A program made the translations under genes and the position numbers. The notes under the pieces were generated by a model. That model had not been told where the DNA came from. It made no database searches and was given only the letters and a program-made list of their open reading frames with translations. A DNA stretch of 64,000 nucleotides from Enoplolaimus lenunculus (lineage: Eukaryota; Nematoda; Enoplea; Enoplida; Thoracostomopsidae): assembly GCA_030248215.1 (NCBI GenBank), contig JASANG010001915.1, forward strand, positions 78,731-142,730, in the 5' to 3' direction. Shown piece after piece: positions 47,023-58,895 of the stretch (the stretch's first letter is position 1; every line of letters begins with the position of its first letter).

Positions 47023-47804
47023 GCGAAATTTTTTGACAGATCTGACTGTCTAAATATTAAATTCATTCATCGAATTTTCTGGTCTTCTGCTTGCTACTTC
47101 AGATTCAATTTTGGTAATCATTGCTTCTTATCAAAGTTTCATAACTTAAGCTAATTGTTTTTTGCCTAAACAGATAGTTACAATCATGAAAGGTATTAAA
47201 CCGGATACCAGTCTGCAGGTTAATATTAGAAAATCATTATTTTGCTTTGCTATAGTTTTGAAGCTTTAAGTTATTTTTTATTGACAGCCGAAGTATTATT
47301 TAGCGAACCTTCAGTAATAGTTGCAAAACGAATATTTTTAGCCAATATTTTTACGGTAAACACACGCTATATATCATGGTGAATAGTTAGACGCATCCTA
47401 CTTAGTGCTTACTACAAAGATATTATCAAAGCGCTCATGTTTAAAGATTAATATAAGTTCGCATTTTGCGAAAGATTAACTATTTAACATTTTACCGGTA
47501 TTTTTGCCGTTTGACGCATTACAAAATACTCATTTATATTTCTTTTGAACCATTAATCTCAAGTTGTTGAAGTTGAGAGACTGATTTATTTATCTTTGAG
47601 TTAGAGTACACCATTTTGGTAACTTACCGCGTTTTGCTTATTTTATCATTCAGTGGAACGCGGATTGGGACAGCAACCCACCTCTGAAAATTTTTTATGA
47701 AAAAACGGTAAGGCGCTCCTTATGTTTGCTAATTTTTTTACTTTTATGCTACTATATATAGCAATTTTCTTTTGTTTCGTCTATGTTCAAAAGGAATATA
47801 TATA

Positions 47805-48235
47805 CAATGGCGGATCCATGGGGGGCCACCCCGGCCGTGGCCCCTCTCAACAGCATCTCAACATAAGTTATATAGAGTGTCAATTTCTGTTCGACGCAGT
47901 TCCGAAAATAGCAGGTAGTTCTAACTCATTCATAAACAGAAGCAGATGTTGTTGAAGCTGACTGGATTTTGCTTTTTCAAAACTGAATTGGCTTCCGAAT
48001 CCGAGCCTTTAAATTTGTGTCTGTTTGAAACCAAATCTGAACTTATGTTGCCACCCTGTTGTTTAGATCTAAATTGCGTTGATGCGTTAGTTTTATTTGT
48101 GATTCCTCTCAATTGAACGAACGAACGTTAAGAAGTCAATTTTATGGCAATAGTTCCTGGTTTGTGTGTCGGTCAAAAATAAGTTTATTACCTGTGAAAT
48201 TTTGCTTCCCCCCATTATGAGATCCTGGATCCGCC

Positions 48236-48239
<4 letters not shown>
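47805..48239 (-). mobile_element. hAT-like MITE, relative of 30726-31096
   Basis: Starts CAATGGCGGATCCATGG, ends GGATCCGCCTCTG. Internal ends match the 30726 copy in inverse (for example CACAGGTAATAAACTTATTT and its complement). Flanks tatatata agree but are low complexity. Confidence 0.7.
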
Positions 48240-48286
<47 letters not shown>

Positions 48287-48350
48287 TATTTATATTTATA
48301 TATATTTATATAATTATATATATGTATATGTATATATGTGTAAATATATA
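48236..48350. repeat. TA-rich microsatellite
   Basis: Long (TA)n followed by interrupted TATATT/TATGTA; adjacent to the end of the 47805-48239 element. Confidence 0.9.
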
Positions 48351-49151
48351 TTCGTATATGTATGGCTAATTTGAAATAATTCGCAAATGCAATTGCTGTC
48401 AAGTAAGCGACAATGAATTTTTAAAAAATTCCCAACTTTCAATGACCGAGTTCTGCGGCTGACTTGTCAAACATGTAATAAAATTTAATTAAATTTATTG
48501 AAAAATTTTCTGTAGTCATGTTGGAAAAATCACAATCGCGTCAAATTTGTTCCCAGCTGTGGACGAAATATTAAGTATTTGCTCTGATCGTTTAAGCTCT
48601 TGACAATTTAAACTATGAAACAGTATCTGACAATTAGTCAGTAGTCGTCATGATTACCTTTTGAATTGTTGAGTTTAATACTTGCGTCATTATATGAAAA
48701 AGTTATTGACGAATAAAAAAATGCTTCAAATACTTTATGCAGGTAAATATTGGTCACAAAGCCGAACTTGTATCCAGTTCAAGCTGTAATTGGTCGTTTT
48801 GTACAAAATCCAAAAAAGATATTAATGCAGAAACCAAAGATTATATTTTCTTTGGCACTATTGAACAGAGTTTTGTTTGATTCCTTCACGGCCAGTACAA
48901 TTATAAATTATAAATAAATTCAAAGCTGCTAATCTGTCACACGTTTCGCTAGCTGCATTAAGGAATTAACAACCATTTCGTTCTTTTTCAAAGAATTCTG
49001 ATTCGTGTTATCCTGTATGACAGGGAACCCAAACGGAGTTGTGTCTGTGAGATTTTGTGTTCATGTAGTCCTGAACGTTGCGCAATTATATAGGTATAGA
49101 TTGGTTTTCAGTGACTCAAATTCAGATAATTTGTAGACAATAAAATTAGGT

Positions 49152-50603
49152 ATGGCATTGTATATGATCATAACGATTGCGTTCGTAACTTTGTCTGTAA
49201 TTACAGCAGCACCACTTCAAGTAAGTTTTGCCATGAGTGAGGGGCGGATCCAGGGAATAAAGAAATGTATCCTCCTAAAAAACCTACAAGCCTGCCGTAC
49301 TGAAAATTTTGTTATGCAAATTGTTATATCTCACAGCGGTTCCAAAAATTTCTGACGGAAAGCGCGCTGCTAAATGTCATGAAACGCTAAATTTGTAAAG
49401 TAGAGACCTTACATTTTATCACCAAAAAACTTTCTGAGAGGAAAAATTGTAAGGTAAGAAACTTACTATTTTATCCATAAATGTTCTGACGGGGGGACCA
49501 CGACGCCCCCTTCGCCTCCCATCTGTATCCACCAGTGGTTATATCTGAAACTCGTTATGTGTTTTCTAGCAAAATACATAAAAAATACGGCGAGTTAGCA
49601 ATACCACACAAATTCAAAAGGGTTGCTTGCGCCTTAACCACTATAGGTCAAACTGAAGATACCGAGAAATTTGCTTTAAACATATTTGAAAACTATAAAA
49701 TTTCGAAACCCAAAAAGTATACTTCACCGCAGGTAAAGAATGATTTTTATTTGGCCTCTCCAGCAGGTAACAACTGTTATTCGGTTTCGGATTGTTTTTT
49801 ATTTTTAACTCGCCCTCTGCCGCGCTTCGTTGCTGATATATCACCGGTACTGTAACTATCCGTTGAATTAAACGCTTGTTTGTCTTGTATCAAAAGCTTG
49901 AGCGATAATGCAATGGTATACTTAGAAATGTACTATCAATACTATCAAAACTTAAGTATGCTTTAAAGTTTCGAAGTCAACTTTATTTGGTCATGGAGTC
50001 ATTTATGCACTACAATAAGGGATAATTGACATTTATGGACTCGAATTCGGATTTATGGGACTAGACATTTCGGTATAATGGAAGCAGGAACGGAAATGGA
50101 CGCTTATCCGGTTACACCGTGCTGTACACCTTTTTACACGCATATATCGCGCACCCCATAGGAAAATTTTGGAATTGTTACAGCGCAAAAAGTTAATTCC
50201 AACAGTATCCGATGCTAAAATGTTCTTATCGTTATTACAGGGGCTGGACGCTGGTACCGCAAGGCACAATACGGATAACCGTGAATCAGCGCAACATCAT
50301 TACCGGTACGTGCTTGTTTTACCTCGTCATTCCACAACGTTTCTGCCGGCTTCCTCGCAAGCCAAACATGAATCGCACCTCGAACAATTACAACATCAAC
50401 CGGGTCTCGCTGGCAAACCGTCAGCTGGCAATAAACGGGAAGAAGCGAAATCCGATGAGCCAAGTAACGCCAAGCGCAACCAGTTACCTGTCGAAAGCCT
50501 GAGTGCCAAAAAACGATTTCATATAATATTTCCTGCAGATCGACGCGTGCGTAAACATTTGATTTATCATCAATTCGGAAACCGCGTTATTGATTTAGTG
50601 TAA
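49152..50603 (+). CDS. Candidate multi-exon secreted protein, basic-site-rich
   Basis: Possible exons: 49152-49220 (MALYMIITIAFVTLSVITAA PLQ, a signal peptide, CAA|GTAAGT); 49570-49732 (KIHKKYGELAIPHKFKRVAC to KPKKYTSPQ, acceptor TTTTCTAG, donor CAG|GTAAAG); and 50241-50603 (acceptor TTATTACAG), which reads GLDAGTARHNTDNRESAQHH ... to YHQFGNRVIDLV and TAA. The last two join in phase 0. Exon 1 does not fit the phase of exon 2, so an exon is missing or exon 1 belongs elsewhere. The last exon is GC-rich with G-first codon bias and several KR/KKR/RR sites; another frame there is open for 86 codons. A hAT-like element sits in the first gap. No family recognised. Confidence 0.35.
49239..49537 (+). 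mobile_element. hAT-like remnant (GGCGGATCC type)
   Basis: Begins GAGGGGCGGATCCAGGG, ends GTATCCACCAGTG; inner GACCTTACATTTTATCACC recurs elsewhere. No matching flanks. Confidence 0.5.
49740..49935 (-). repeat. Third, diverged copy of the 731-bp repeat (partial)
   Basis: Shares TATCCGTTGAATTAAACG, GTCTTGT and CGATAATGCAA with copies A and B, in the orientation of copy B. About 200 bp only. Confidence 0.7.
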
Positions 50604-50633
50604 TCAAAAACTGTGAATGAATATTTCATTTGA

Positions 50634-50842
50634 AGCTCGTGTAAAGATCAGGGGCGGAACGTTTTTCTGTGAGACTGGAACAGAGTAAGCTTAAGCTTTA
50701 CACTGATTTTTTTGCTTAAGCTTAGGTTTGGACTTAGGCTTAGGCTTAGGTATGAGCTCATTGTTGCGCTTAAACTTAGTCTTTGGTTTAGGTTTAGGAA
50801 TATGCTTCTACTATTGTTCAAACCCTGTTCTCATTAATGGCC
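50634..50842 (-). mobile_element. TTAGGC-TIR element
   Basis: Opens AGCTCGTGTAAAGATCAGGG, closes CCCTGTTCTCATTAATGGCC; flanks tcatttga/tcatttgg match at 7 of 8. Confidence 0.75.
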
Positions 50843-50973
50843 TCATTTGGTATAAACTGCTGTATGTTTTGCATTCGTTCCTTTAATCCTAAAATTTCTT
50901 TGACTAAATCATTGCAAATCAAAATGTCAAATATTTATCTAACGTATATTAGCAGTCGACGTACGATGCGTCT

Positions 50974-51184
50974 AGCCAATGATACTTTGAAGGACGCAAC
51001 AGTAACAGTATTATTAGCGCATTTCAAAGTCTAAGTCTAGCTAAGCAAAAAATTGGCCAATGTTGTTCTACTATAAACAAATTTGTAAGCCTAAGCCTAT
51101 GCCTAAGAAAAAATTAGCTTAAAGCTTATGCTTACGCAATTATAGCCCTGTGAAAAATGGTTTCCTCGCAAAGTAACATAGGTC
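50974..51184 (+). mobile_element. TTAGGC-TIR element, compound or nested remnant
   Basis: A left end AGCCAATGATACTTTGAAGG is followed by a second left-end-like GGCCAATGTTGTTCTAC at 51053 and one right end (AAAGTAACATAGGTC). Probably one copy in or beside another. Confidence 0.45.
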
Positions 51185-51365
51185 ATGACTTCATGTTAAA
51201 TTCATGGCGAGACTACGCCTCGAAACCGTACTAAACGGCCATTCAGGTCTCAACACGGATCTCGGAGGGTCCACTCGGCAGCCTGATCCTTCAGCTGGGC
51301 CACGGACTTTGGCCTCGGTGTGATTCACTGAGGTTCTTGTGTGACTCACTAACGCCTTTTGCAAG
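51185..51365. other. GC-rich island, uncertain
   Basis: Sharp rise in GC between two TTAGGC elements. A plus frame from an ATG at 51204 is open for 39 codons (MARLRLETVLNGHSGLNTDL...). GCAAG|GTATGA at the end could be a donor. Could be an exon, or a fragment of something GC-rich; I cannot tell. Confidence 0.2.
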
Positions 51366-51417
51366 GTATGAAGTTCTCTTTTGTTTCTTCATCGTCTCAC
51401 AAATCCATTTTGCTATT

Positions 51418-51618
51418 GGCCCATGTTACTTTAAGGGGCGTCCAAGTTTCTCGTAGGGCTATAAAAGAGTAGCTTTAGATTTTAGATTACATTTTTGCTT
51501 AGGCTTAGGCTTAGGCTTAGGGTTAGGTTGAAGAACTCATTTTTACAACGCTTAGGCTTAGGCTTGCGCTTAGGAATGTGCTTAATCTACTGTTACTCCC
51601 CTAAAAGTAACATTGGCC
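51418..51618 (-). mobile_element. TTAGGC-TIR element, perfect target duplication
   Basis: GGCCCATGTTACTTTAAGGGG to CCCCTAAAAGTAACATTGGCC subfamily; identical ttgctatt flanks (51410-51417, 51619-51626). Confidence 0.9.
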
Positions 51619-52301
51619 TTGCTATTTGCGTGATATATTGTATGTATGTATAATAAATGATTGCATTTTTCTGCTAGTAAAGTTTGAATTACGTCGCGAA
51701 CCCTACATGTAAAGAATAACCTAAAATTTCAAATAAGCATGCAAATACGTAGACTTTCGCAGTTCTACAACTATTTACGTCTACGGCTTCCTAAGAACTT
51801 AAGTCTTAATTAGTAAGCGGTTATTAACTGGTAACCCATGTAATATGTCGATGCAAATCGGTTTTGCCGTAATCAAATATAGATTTCAGAAGTAACGAAT
51901 AGTTGAAATGAATTTTGGCACAAAAATGAAAATTATTTCTATTGGAAAACTTTGGCTGACGCTTTATAAGATTGACAAATTGCGTCTTTGTGGTTTCTAT
52001 CTATCTAGTTGGTATGAATAGGTTTGAAACTGGCAAACAGCGAAGTGTGCTTGGATCTCGAACATCGTGTTTACACCACGTTCTCTCGACAAGGAATACA
52101 CTCCTAGTTTAGGTTTTCGGTTTCTAAATTTTGCAAATCATTGGTAGTAAGATAACCGAGGCATGTTTTAAGACCAACATAGTTATACATCAGCAGTGTC
52201 CATGCAGTTGCTAATTTGCACGATACTGACATTAATTTTCGATGAAGCCCCATAGCATGCATCTCCATACATGAATACGTAAACACATACAACGAAACTT
52301 G

Positions 52302-52491
52302 GGCCAATGTATAGAACAGGGCCGTAACAGTAGAAGCATATTCGTAAGCTAATCCTTGAACTAAGCATAAAAATGGGTTTACTACACGTAAGCCTAAGCC
52401 TAACCCTAAGCAAAAAATCTAGGTTAAAACTTAAGCGTACTCTATTGCAGTCACACAGAAAATCGTTGCTTCCCTATTCTTTACATGGGCC
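52302..52491 (+). mobile_element. TTAGGC-TIR element, perfect target duplication
   Basis: GGCCAATGTATAGAACAGGG to CCCTATTCTTTACATGGGCC; identical gaaacttg flanks (52294-52301, 52492-52499). The core has decayed hexamers. Confidence 0.9.
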
Positions 52492-52585
52492 GAAACTTGT
52501 CAAAGTTTTTTGTCCGGTGCAGTATGCTACTATCAGGGGGGCTATACCATGGATGGCATCGCCTTGAACAAAAATTTTTCTTTAG

Positions 52586-52721
52586 CTTATCAGCAACTTT
52601 GCGACCAGGAAAAACTACAAACACTACTTTGAATTATCGTCTGAATCTCAAATTAAGCACCAAAAACACGCGGACATTTGACGTTGTCTTTAATTTTAAG
52701 CTTGAAGCTTTTCACTATTAA
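52586..52721 (+). CDS. Candidate last exon, small beta-rich protein
   Basis: ATTTTTCTTTAG acceptor, then LSATLRPGKTTNTTLNYRLN LKLSTKNTRTFDVVFNFKLE AFHY and TAA. Strong codon structure, alternating residues. Enters needing two bases; a tiny exon at 51676-51708 (acceptor TTCTGCTAG, donor CAT|GTAAAG) would fit in phase but is speculative. Not recognised. Confidence 0.42.
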
Positions 52722-52993
52722 AAACGAAACTTTTGTGTGGTCGATTGAAAAACAAATCTGTTTGCGTATAATTTTCGACAGATCATTAAATTTCTGAGCA
52801 ACAACCAAAACGAGTCTCGTATAGGTTTACTTTTTGGACACAAAATTGAAGAAATAATTTCATGGCTGCTACGATACGTGTCGAAATCTTTGATATTTTC
52901 CCAAATATCAATATAGAACGTATCATTATTTCGTTATAAGCAGAGTTTAGATCAAAAAATTTCTAACAGGATATAGTGTGCAATAAATATATT

Positions 52994-53226
52994 GGACAAT
53001 GTACGGAACAGGTTCATTAACAGTAGAATAAGCGTATTCATAAGAATAAGTTTAAGCCTAATTGAAAGCCAAGGCGTAAAATGAGGTTATACCTAAACCT
53101 AAAACAAAAAATAGTCTAAAGATAAAGCTTACTACCAAAGCCTAAAGCAAAAAATAGTCTAAAAATTAAGCTTACTATATTGCAGGGCCGCAAGAAAATG
53201 TTCCGACCCTGATCTTCACATGGACC
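52994..53226 (+). mobile_element. TTAGGC-TIR element with internal duplication
   Basis: GGACAATGTACGGAACAGG to CCTGATCTTCACATGGACC; the AAAATAGTCTAAAGA...AAGCTTACTA right arm is present twice in tandem. Flanks aatatatt/aatattgt match at 6 of 8. Confidence 0.7.
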
Positions 53227-53582
53227 AATATTGTTCAAAGAAACCAGCTAGAGCGAAAAGCCAAGCGGAGTTTTAGTGTACAAATGTAAAAAATTTGAAA
53301 AGTAGAGTTACTACAGTACAACTTGATGAAAAAATTTTCTCGCCATGGGTGTTACAACCCAGTTTTTCCAAGGGGCCCACAAACCATTGGTTTTTTAGGA
53401 ATTTTTAATTATTCCATCCATAAAATACCATTGTAGCGTCTTGCTTCATGTTATGAATTGAAATAAAAATATATTAATTGAAATTTTGGTTCATTTTTAA
53501 AAATTATCCGGCAGTCACGTTTCAATTTTGGATTTTTACTTCAAGAGACAATTTTACCGATCGACATTAATTTTTTATTTAG

Positions 53583-53761
53583 GCACAAACTTTAAGGTTG
53601 GCTGTTTGGTTTCCCATCAAATGAACGAAACGAAAGAAATATTGATATTTGGAACATCAAATCGCCAAAATATTTCAACACAAAGTTATTGCCCGTCACA
53701 ACAATGGGATGTACTTGCTGGCCAAAAAACAATGAAAAATATATCTATGTCATGTTATTAA
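53583..53761 (+). CDS. Candidate last exon, small secreted-type protein
   Basis: TTTTTTATTTAG acceptor, 58 residues TNFKVGCLVSHQMNETKEIL, FGTSNRQNISTQSYCPSQQW, VLAGQKTMKNISMSCY and TAA. AATAAA follows at about 53937. Two NxS/T sites and three cysteines. Enters in phase 1. Not recognised. Confidence 0.45.
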
Positions 53762-53944
53762 AATGCAGACCAAAACTTAACTTTGCTGCGAAATTCGCAC
53801 CAACATGCTGCCGGACCAGGCACGTTCGCCAAATATGCTAAATCAGGTTAAAGTTTAACTTAACAACTTTTAAAGTTTATTTCTTTGTTAATATTTCGAA
53901 TTTATATGCCGTCAGTATTATTTGTGCTATAACGCTAATAAAGC

Positions 53945-55240
53945 ATTTTCCAAATTTAACATTTGTACTAGGCCGCAATCAATAAGACAAATTTCATTTG
54001 GCTTCGACAGAGTCTTGTTTAAAATTCAAAACAATCATTAAAAATATAGGCAAACGAAAAGTTACACGAGTCGGTATAATTATAGGAAAAAAGTTTCTGG
54101 CGAAGTCATCTAATTTTATATAATTTTAACGACGGTTTCACATTTTTATTGGCGTCATAATTTAAAGTTCAAACCAGGGCAGAATGCGAGCATAGTGTAA
54201 TTTGGTGTTCGGGATGATAATTTTGTTATTGTGTTTGGGGTGTTGTTTGCGTACATGCGCCCTGGGTGAAACTATGCAATGGCCTCGCAACAAAAATCTT
54301 AACAAAAAGTTTGTATAATGATTTAGTGCTAAAATAGTGTTTGGCTTTTTGCTCGCTTGTCTCGTGAGCTATTTTACTACTTCATACGTCGCCCCGCCCT
54401 CTTTCACAAATTTCTAGAGCCGCCAAGAATGAAGTTTCAGCGAACCTATTTTCAAATATACATTCAGATTTATGCCGAAAACATATAGCTTTAGCTTCAG
54501 TTTTAGTCTAATTACTTGGTCAGCGTTGGCTTCCAAAAATTCCCCGGAGTCTTAGGGGCTGGATAACGCCGGCCAAGAATTATGGTGAATTCTGGAGCAC
54601 TGAAAATGCACGTTTATAGTTCAAGATTTCCACTAGAAAGTTAGACAGTGCTAACGACTGGACTGAAAATCTACTTAATTTACGCGTGAAACGGAAATTT
54701 TTTGGGTTTTTTCAGATAAAGTGTCGGAAGTTGAACTTTTGGGCTGGAGGCTGAAAAATGTTTTAATCCGCTTGCAACAATAGGAGCGGCGCACCCCTCT
54801 CCACGCCACCGCGTTCCTTTTCACCGCCCATCACCGTTACAAACAGCTTCATGAACGACACAATCTTTACAAAATACAAAATATGACACTACTAAAATTG
54901 CCGAAACCTCCAGAATATATTTGTCGGAGACGGGATTTTGATATTTGATCGAAACATAGGCAGACACCGTGATCGTCAAGTTTAAAGAACCACCTTTATT
55001 CTATAAGTAAAACAACGCAACGCAAAGATAATAGGCATAAATCTCGTCTGTTGTTTGTTAATCAGAAATGTTTTACCCGTGCTTAGCAAATTATTACCCG
55101 CCTGTTACCCATCTGAAAAAATTCTCACCTGACCGGTGCTTATATGCGGGACGGTACAGGCAGACCGCTTGCAATCTAATCATGTTTAGTGGTTTCTTGA
55201 CCATAAATATTTGAACATACGTTTAGGGTGATTTTCCGTA
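53945..55240. other. No supported gene
   Basis: AT-rich, with scraps that look like element ends (CCAGGGCAGAATGCG near 54173 and GCGCCCTGG near 54258, inverted to each other). No exon supported. Confidence 0.4.
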
Positions 55241-55246
55241 GCCAGC

Positions 55247-55472
55247 TTAACACTCCACGAAGAACCAAAATTTTTCAGGAGAATCATGGTGGGATTTCAC
55301 ATGGCTACAATCCGGAGCGGAGGTACTAATTTCTAGTGGGCGACATGTTTCTAAACGGGCTGAGCCGAGCTTTCCATGGCACTCTTCTGAATTTTGGTAA
55401 GTTAGGGCATTGTAAGGAACAAAAATTGATGCCACGCACTTGACAGAGTGGTTTGATCCACTCTCCAAATAT
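55247..55472 (-). CDS. Candidate Cys-rich last exon
   Basis: A strong GTGTTTTCACTCCAG acceptor on the minus strand, then 74 residues: YLESGSNHSVKCVASIFVPY, NALTYQNSEECHGKLGSARL, ETCRPLEIST, CSHVKSHH, ending FWFFVEC and TAA. Five cysteines, the last one terminal. The layout resembles secreted disulfide-rich domains such as C-type lectin-like folds, but the expected Trp-Asp motif is missing, so no assignment. Upstream exons unknown. Confidence 0.45.
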
Positions 55473-55907
55473 CTGGAGTGAAAACACAAACAGCGTTTTA
55501 ACTGGATTTGGAATAACTTTCAAAATCTTTTAACAGGTTTAAGAAAAACGTTCCGAATCTCAGTGGTCAAAAAATTTCTTTTATGAAATTACACCCTCAG
55601 ACCCTCAAGAAACTAAATCTTGGTTGCTTGCTCCCCTGGCACTTGATTTTGTGCCTCTACAAACATCACCAAACTGGCAAACGGCGTTTCAATTATGCCA
55701 AACACGCAAGGAAAGCTTTCGGGTGAAATTTATCAACTGAAATCTGATATAACCATTTAGTGCACCAATGAGGTTAGTATCTTTCAATGTCATTGCTTAC
55801 TGTTCGAAATGTTATTTGTAACAAAGTTTTGGGAATTTTGCATCATGGCTAAAGCGTGAATCGCTCAATATTCGGTCGCAATGTTCCTTTCAACCGATAA
55901 ACATGCT

Positions 55908-56021
55908 AGCCAATGAATAGAACATTGTTGTTATAAGCCTAAGCAAAAAAATATTCTAAAGCTTAAACTTACTCTATGACAGTCCCACAAAAACGCTACG
56001 CCACGGATCTTTAAATTGGCC
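55908..56021 (+). mobile_element. TTAGGC-TIR element, shortest copy, perfect duplication
   Basis: 114 bp: AGCCAATGAATAGAACATTG to GATCTTTAAATTGGCC with a single CCTAAG; identical aacatgct flanks (55900-55907, 56022-56029). Confidence 0.85.
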
Positions 56022-56514
56022 AACATGCTGATAATTTGGTCAAATGAATATCTTGCAGTAATCAACAAGTGTGCGTTCAAAGTAGCGTGCTATTCCCTAT
56101 TAATGAACCTTACGCTCACAACTTAAGATACACCCCATAAAAGTTTCTTAAGAGAGTTCTTGTGTTGCCACCTGAAAGGTTACAAAAACCTACATAAGGA
56201 AATCACAAGTAGGTTCGACCCCTAATTCCAGTCATAGCTGCGCCCTTGTACGTTCTGAAATGACACCTTACGCAAATTGACAAAATATAGGATTCATAAC
56301 TTTCAAAAAAGATTACATTTCATAAAGTGTTTGTTGCTCGTTCTATTCAAATTTCAGAATACCATCCTTAGATGAAACGCGGAAGATACCTGCTGAAGTA
56401 TAATTTTCAGTTTTGGTTTGCGAATAGTTCAGATTTGTAAACTATAATTCATGAAATCGAAGTATATCTGAAAATGATAAAACGCTACATAACTTCGATT
56501 CTAAGAGTTTTATC

Positions 56515-56830
56515 GCCCATGCATTTGCCGAAGAAAGGGCCATTATTTCGCAGTACTGCAATAGAGTAAGCTTATGTATTAGACTAATTTTATGTGCTGT
56601 ACGCTTAGGCGGGCAATGTAAAGAACAGGGGCGGAACAGTATTATAAGCATATTCCTAGGCCTAAGCCTAAGCCTAAGCCTAAGCCTTAAGCCTAAGCGT
56701 TAGAATGAGCATATTTCTAAGCCTAAGCCTAATCCTAAGCGTAAGCCAAGCAAAAAATTAATCTAAAGCTTAAGTTTACCCTATTGCAGTCCCACAGAAA
56801 AACGTTCCACTCAAGATCTTTACATGGGCT
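56515..56830 (+). mobile_element. Two TTAGGC-TIR elements, one inserted in or beside a truncated one
   Basis: 56515-56610 is a truncated copy (CGCCCATGCATTTGCCG then the GCAATAGAGTAAGCTTA arm, ending in one TTAGGC). 56612-56830 is a full copy (GGCAATGTAAAGAACAGGGG to GATCTTTACATGGGCT) starting in that TTAGGC. No clean duplication, so nesting is likely but unproven. Confidence 0.6.
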
Positions 56831-56933
56831 TATCATGGTCATTTCATATTAGTAGCGATTGCAGTGTTGAAATGAAGTATGTCCACCAGCTGTATTGTAC
56901 TGAAAAAATTCGTTTCAAATTGTTTATTCCAAG

Positions 56934-57028
56934 CTCAAAATGTGTTCTTCATATCCAAATGGCATGGATTCAACGCGAAATCTGAAACTGTTGTGCCTTT
57001 GGTTCAATTTGAGAACATTAAATATTGA
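56934..57028 (+). CDS. Candidate short last exon
   Basis: GTTTATTCCAAG acceptor, then QNVFFISKWHGFNAKSETVV PLVQFENIKY and TGA. Strong G-first codon pattern; a longer overlapping frame is less codon-like. Enters in phase 1. Not recognised. Confidence 0.3.
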
Positions 57029-57416
57029 AATTTTTGCCAAAAATGCTGTAACAACTATAACATTCCGATATCAAAAGAGTCTCCTAACGCACCGAAAAAG
57101 TCATGGCTCCGCCACTGTCACATATGTGTATATGTATATATGTATGTTAACCATAACGCAGAAATGAAAAGTTGCATGGTATCTCGGATTCTTCAACATC
57201 GTGTTGCCCCAAATTATATTAAACTTTTAGTCCCAAAAGCAATAAGTTTATCTTTTGATTCTAACTTTTATCTTAAACTTGCCAGAAGTTTTGCCGAACA
57301 AATGTGCATTTGAGTGAGCAGCGGCGTTTATAAGTTAGAGCTGAGCATTTTGCTGTTGCATGAAAATATTGCATAAATTTTGTAACTGTCAGAAACACGG
57401 TTTTCTGCAGTGTTGC

Positions 57417-57667
57417 AGCCCACATAGGATCATTTGTGGAACGTTTTTTTGCGGGTGTGCAACAGAGTATATTTAAGTTTTACCCTATTTTCCCCTTAGG
57501 CTTAGGCTTAAGTATATGCTCATTCTTACGCTTACGCTTTTTAAGCTTTAGACTATTTTCTGCTTAGGCTTTAGGCTTAGGTATAAACCCATTCTTACGC
57601 TTAGGTTTTAGGCTTAAGCTTATTAATGTGTCATACTACTGTTACTGTTGTGCTCTACACATTGACC
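57417..57667 (-). mobile_element. TTAGGC-TIR element
   Basis: AGCCCACATAGGATCATTTG to TGTGCTCTACACATTGACC; repeated TTAGGC/TTTAGGC blocks. Flanks agtgttgc/actgctgc match at 6 of 8. Confidence 0.6.
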
Positions 57668-57674
57668 ACTGCTG

Positions 57675-58790
57675 CGTAGTTTTGATGGTGTAGGTATGAG
57701 CCTACGCTTAACTTTTCTTAAAGGTAACCTGATTTTGCTACTCGGTATAAACTATAAAAACAAAGAGAGCATTTCGCGGTTATCGCTTATATATAAGTTA
57801 AACGTGGGCACCTGATATCCGGAAAATTTCCGGATATATATCCAAAATGAAATATGTATCCAGATATTCGTCGGATAGTCTAAACGCTATTGTGTAAAAA
57901 TTTGTTAGAATAATTTTTATTGTTTCGCCATCAAAGTAGCAGGAGCTGACGAAAAAAATTCTGTACTCAAGTTTCAATCAGAATATTGAACTAAACTCTG
58001 GACGTTTTTTTGAGTAGATTTGTGTTTTTTATGTATATTGTTTGTAAAATTTAGAGCTGTTTGACTTTGGTCTTTTGTTCCATCATAGTTACCGCCAGAA
58101 AAGTTTTTATAATTCAATATAATATTAACAACATTTCTTTTCTTACACTTTGTTGGATCCTGTCATAAGCTTGGTCCTGCGGTGGATCTTGTGAATGAAA
58201 CGTAGATTAGTGTTATATGCTCCGTCGTTTGAGTTGAAGATAAATTATAGATATAGCAAAGATGGCGCTATATTTCCGATGACATCCGGCGCCGTCACCA
58301 TTAAAGCACATTAATTTCTTCATGGCATCGCATAACAAATCATAAACAAAAATTTTTAACTTGCGGTGCCGTACGGTGTCGGACGTCGAAGTAGGACAAA
58401 TATAGCGCCACCCTTATTTTTTATCTCTTACAAAATTTATGTGCTAACTGTTAGCATGCATATGTTAGCTCATAGTTGTTCCGTTTACACAATAACCAGC
58501 TTGCTTCGTAAATTTAAAAATTTATAGGAAATTAGGTGTGCTAAAACAGTCATCTAACGCAAAAATAACACAATTTAACTCATCGCGTCGCTTACATAGT
58601 ATGTAAAAAATACAGTTTGGTTCCGCAGTAGTCCATATATACGATCACAAAAAGTGAAAGAACATATTCAAGTCTTAAAAAATTAAAACATAATTGAAAT
58701 CATCAAGAGAGGTTATGAGTAGTTAAATCGGCATAATGTTCCGATATATTAAGACATGAGCGGGTCCTGAAGATTTGGTGGGACTAATAT
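57675..58790. other. No supported gene
   Basis: AT-rich; a 23-bp near-perfect palindrome around ATATCCGGAAAATTTCCGG at about 57817. Nothing else to call. Confidence 0.4.
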
Positions 58791-58819
58791 TACGTTTAGT
58801 AGACGTCCTCGGCGTAATA

Positions 58820-58890
58820 TACACAAGTCTAAAACAAAGTTTAATCCTAAGCCCGAATAAAAAGTAGTCTAAAATTTGAGCCTACTCCTA
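58820..58890 (+). mobile_element. TTAGGC-TIR right-arm fragment
   Basis: AATCCTAAGCCCGAATAAAA, AGTCTAAAATTTGAGCC; abuts the 731-bp repeat copy B. Confidence 0.5.
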
Positions 58891-58895
58891 CCTAA

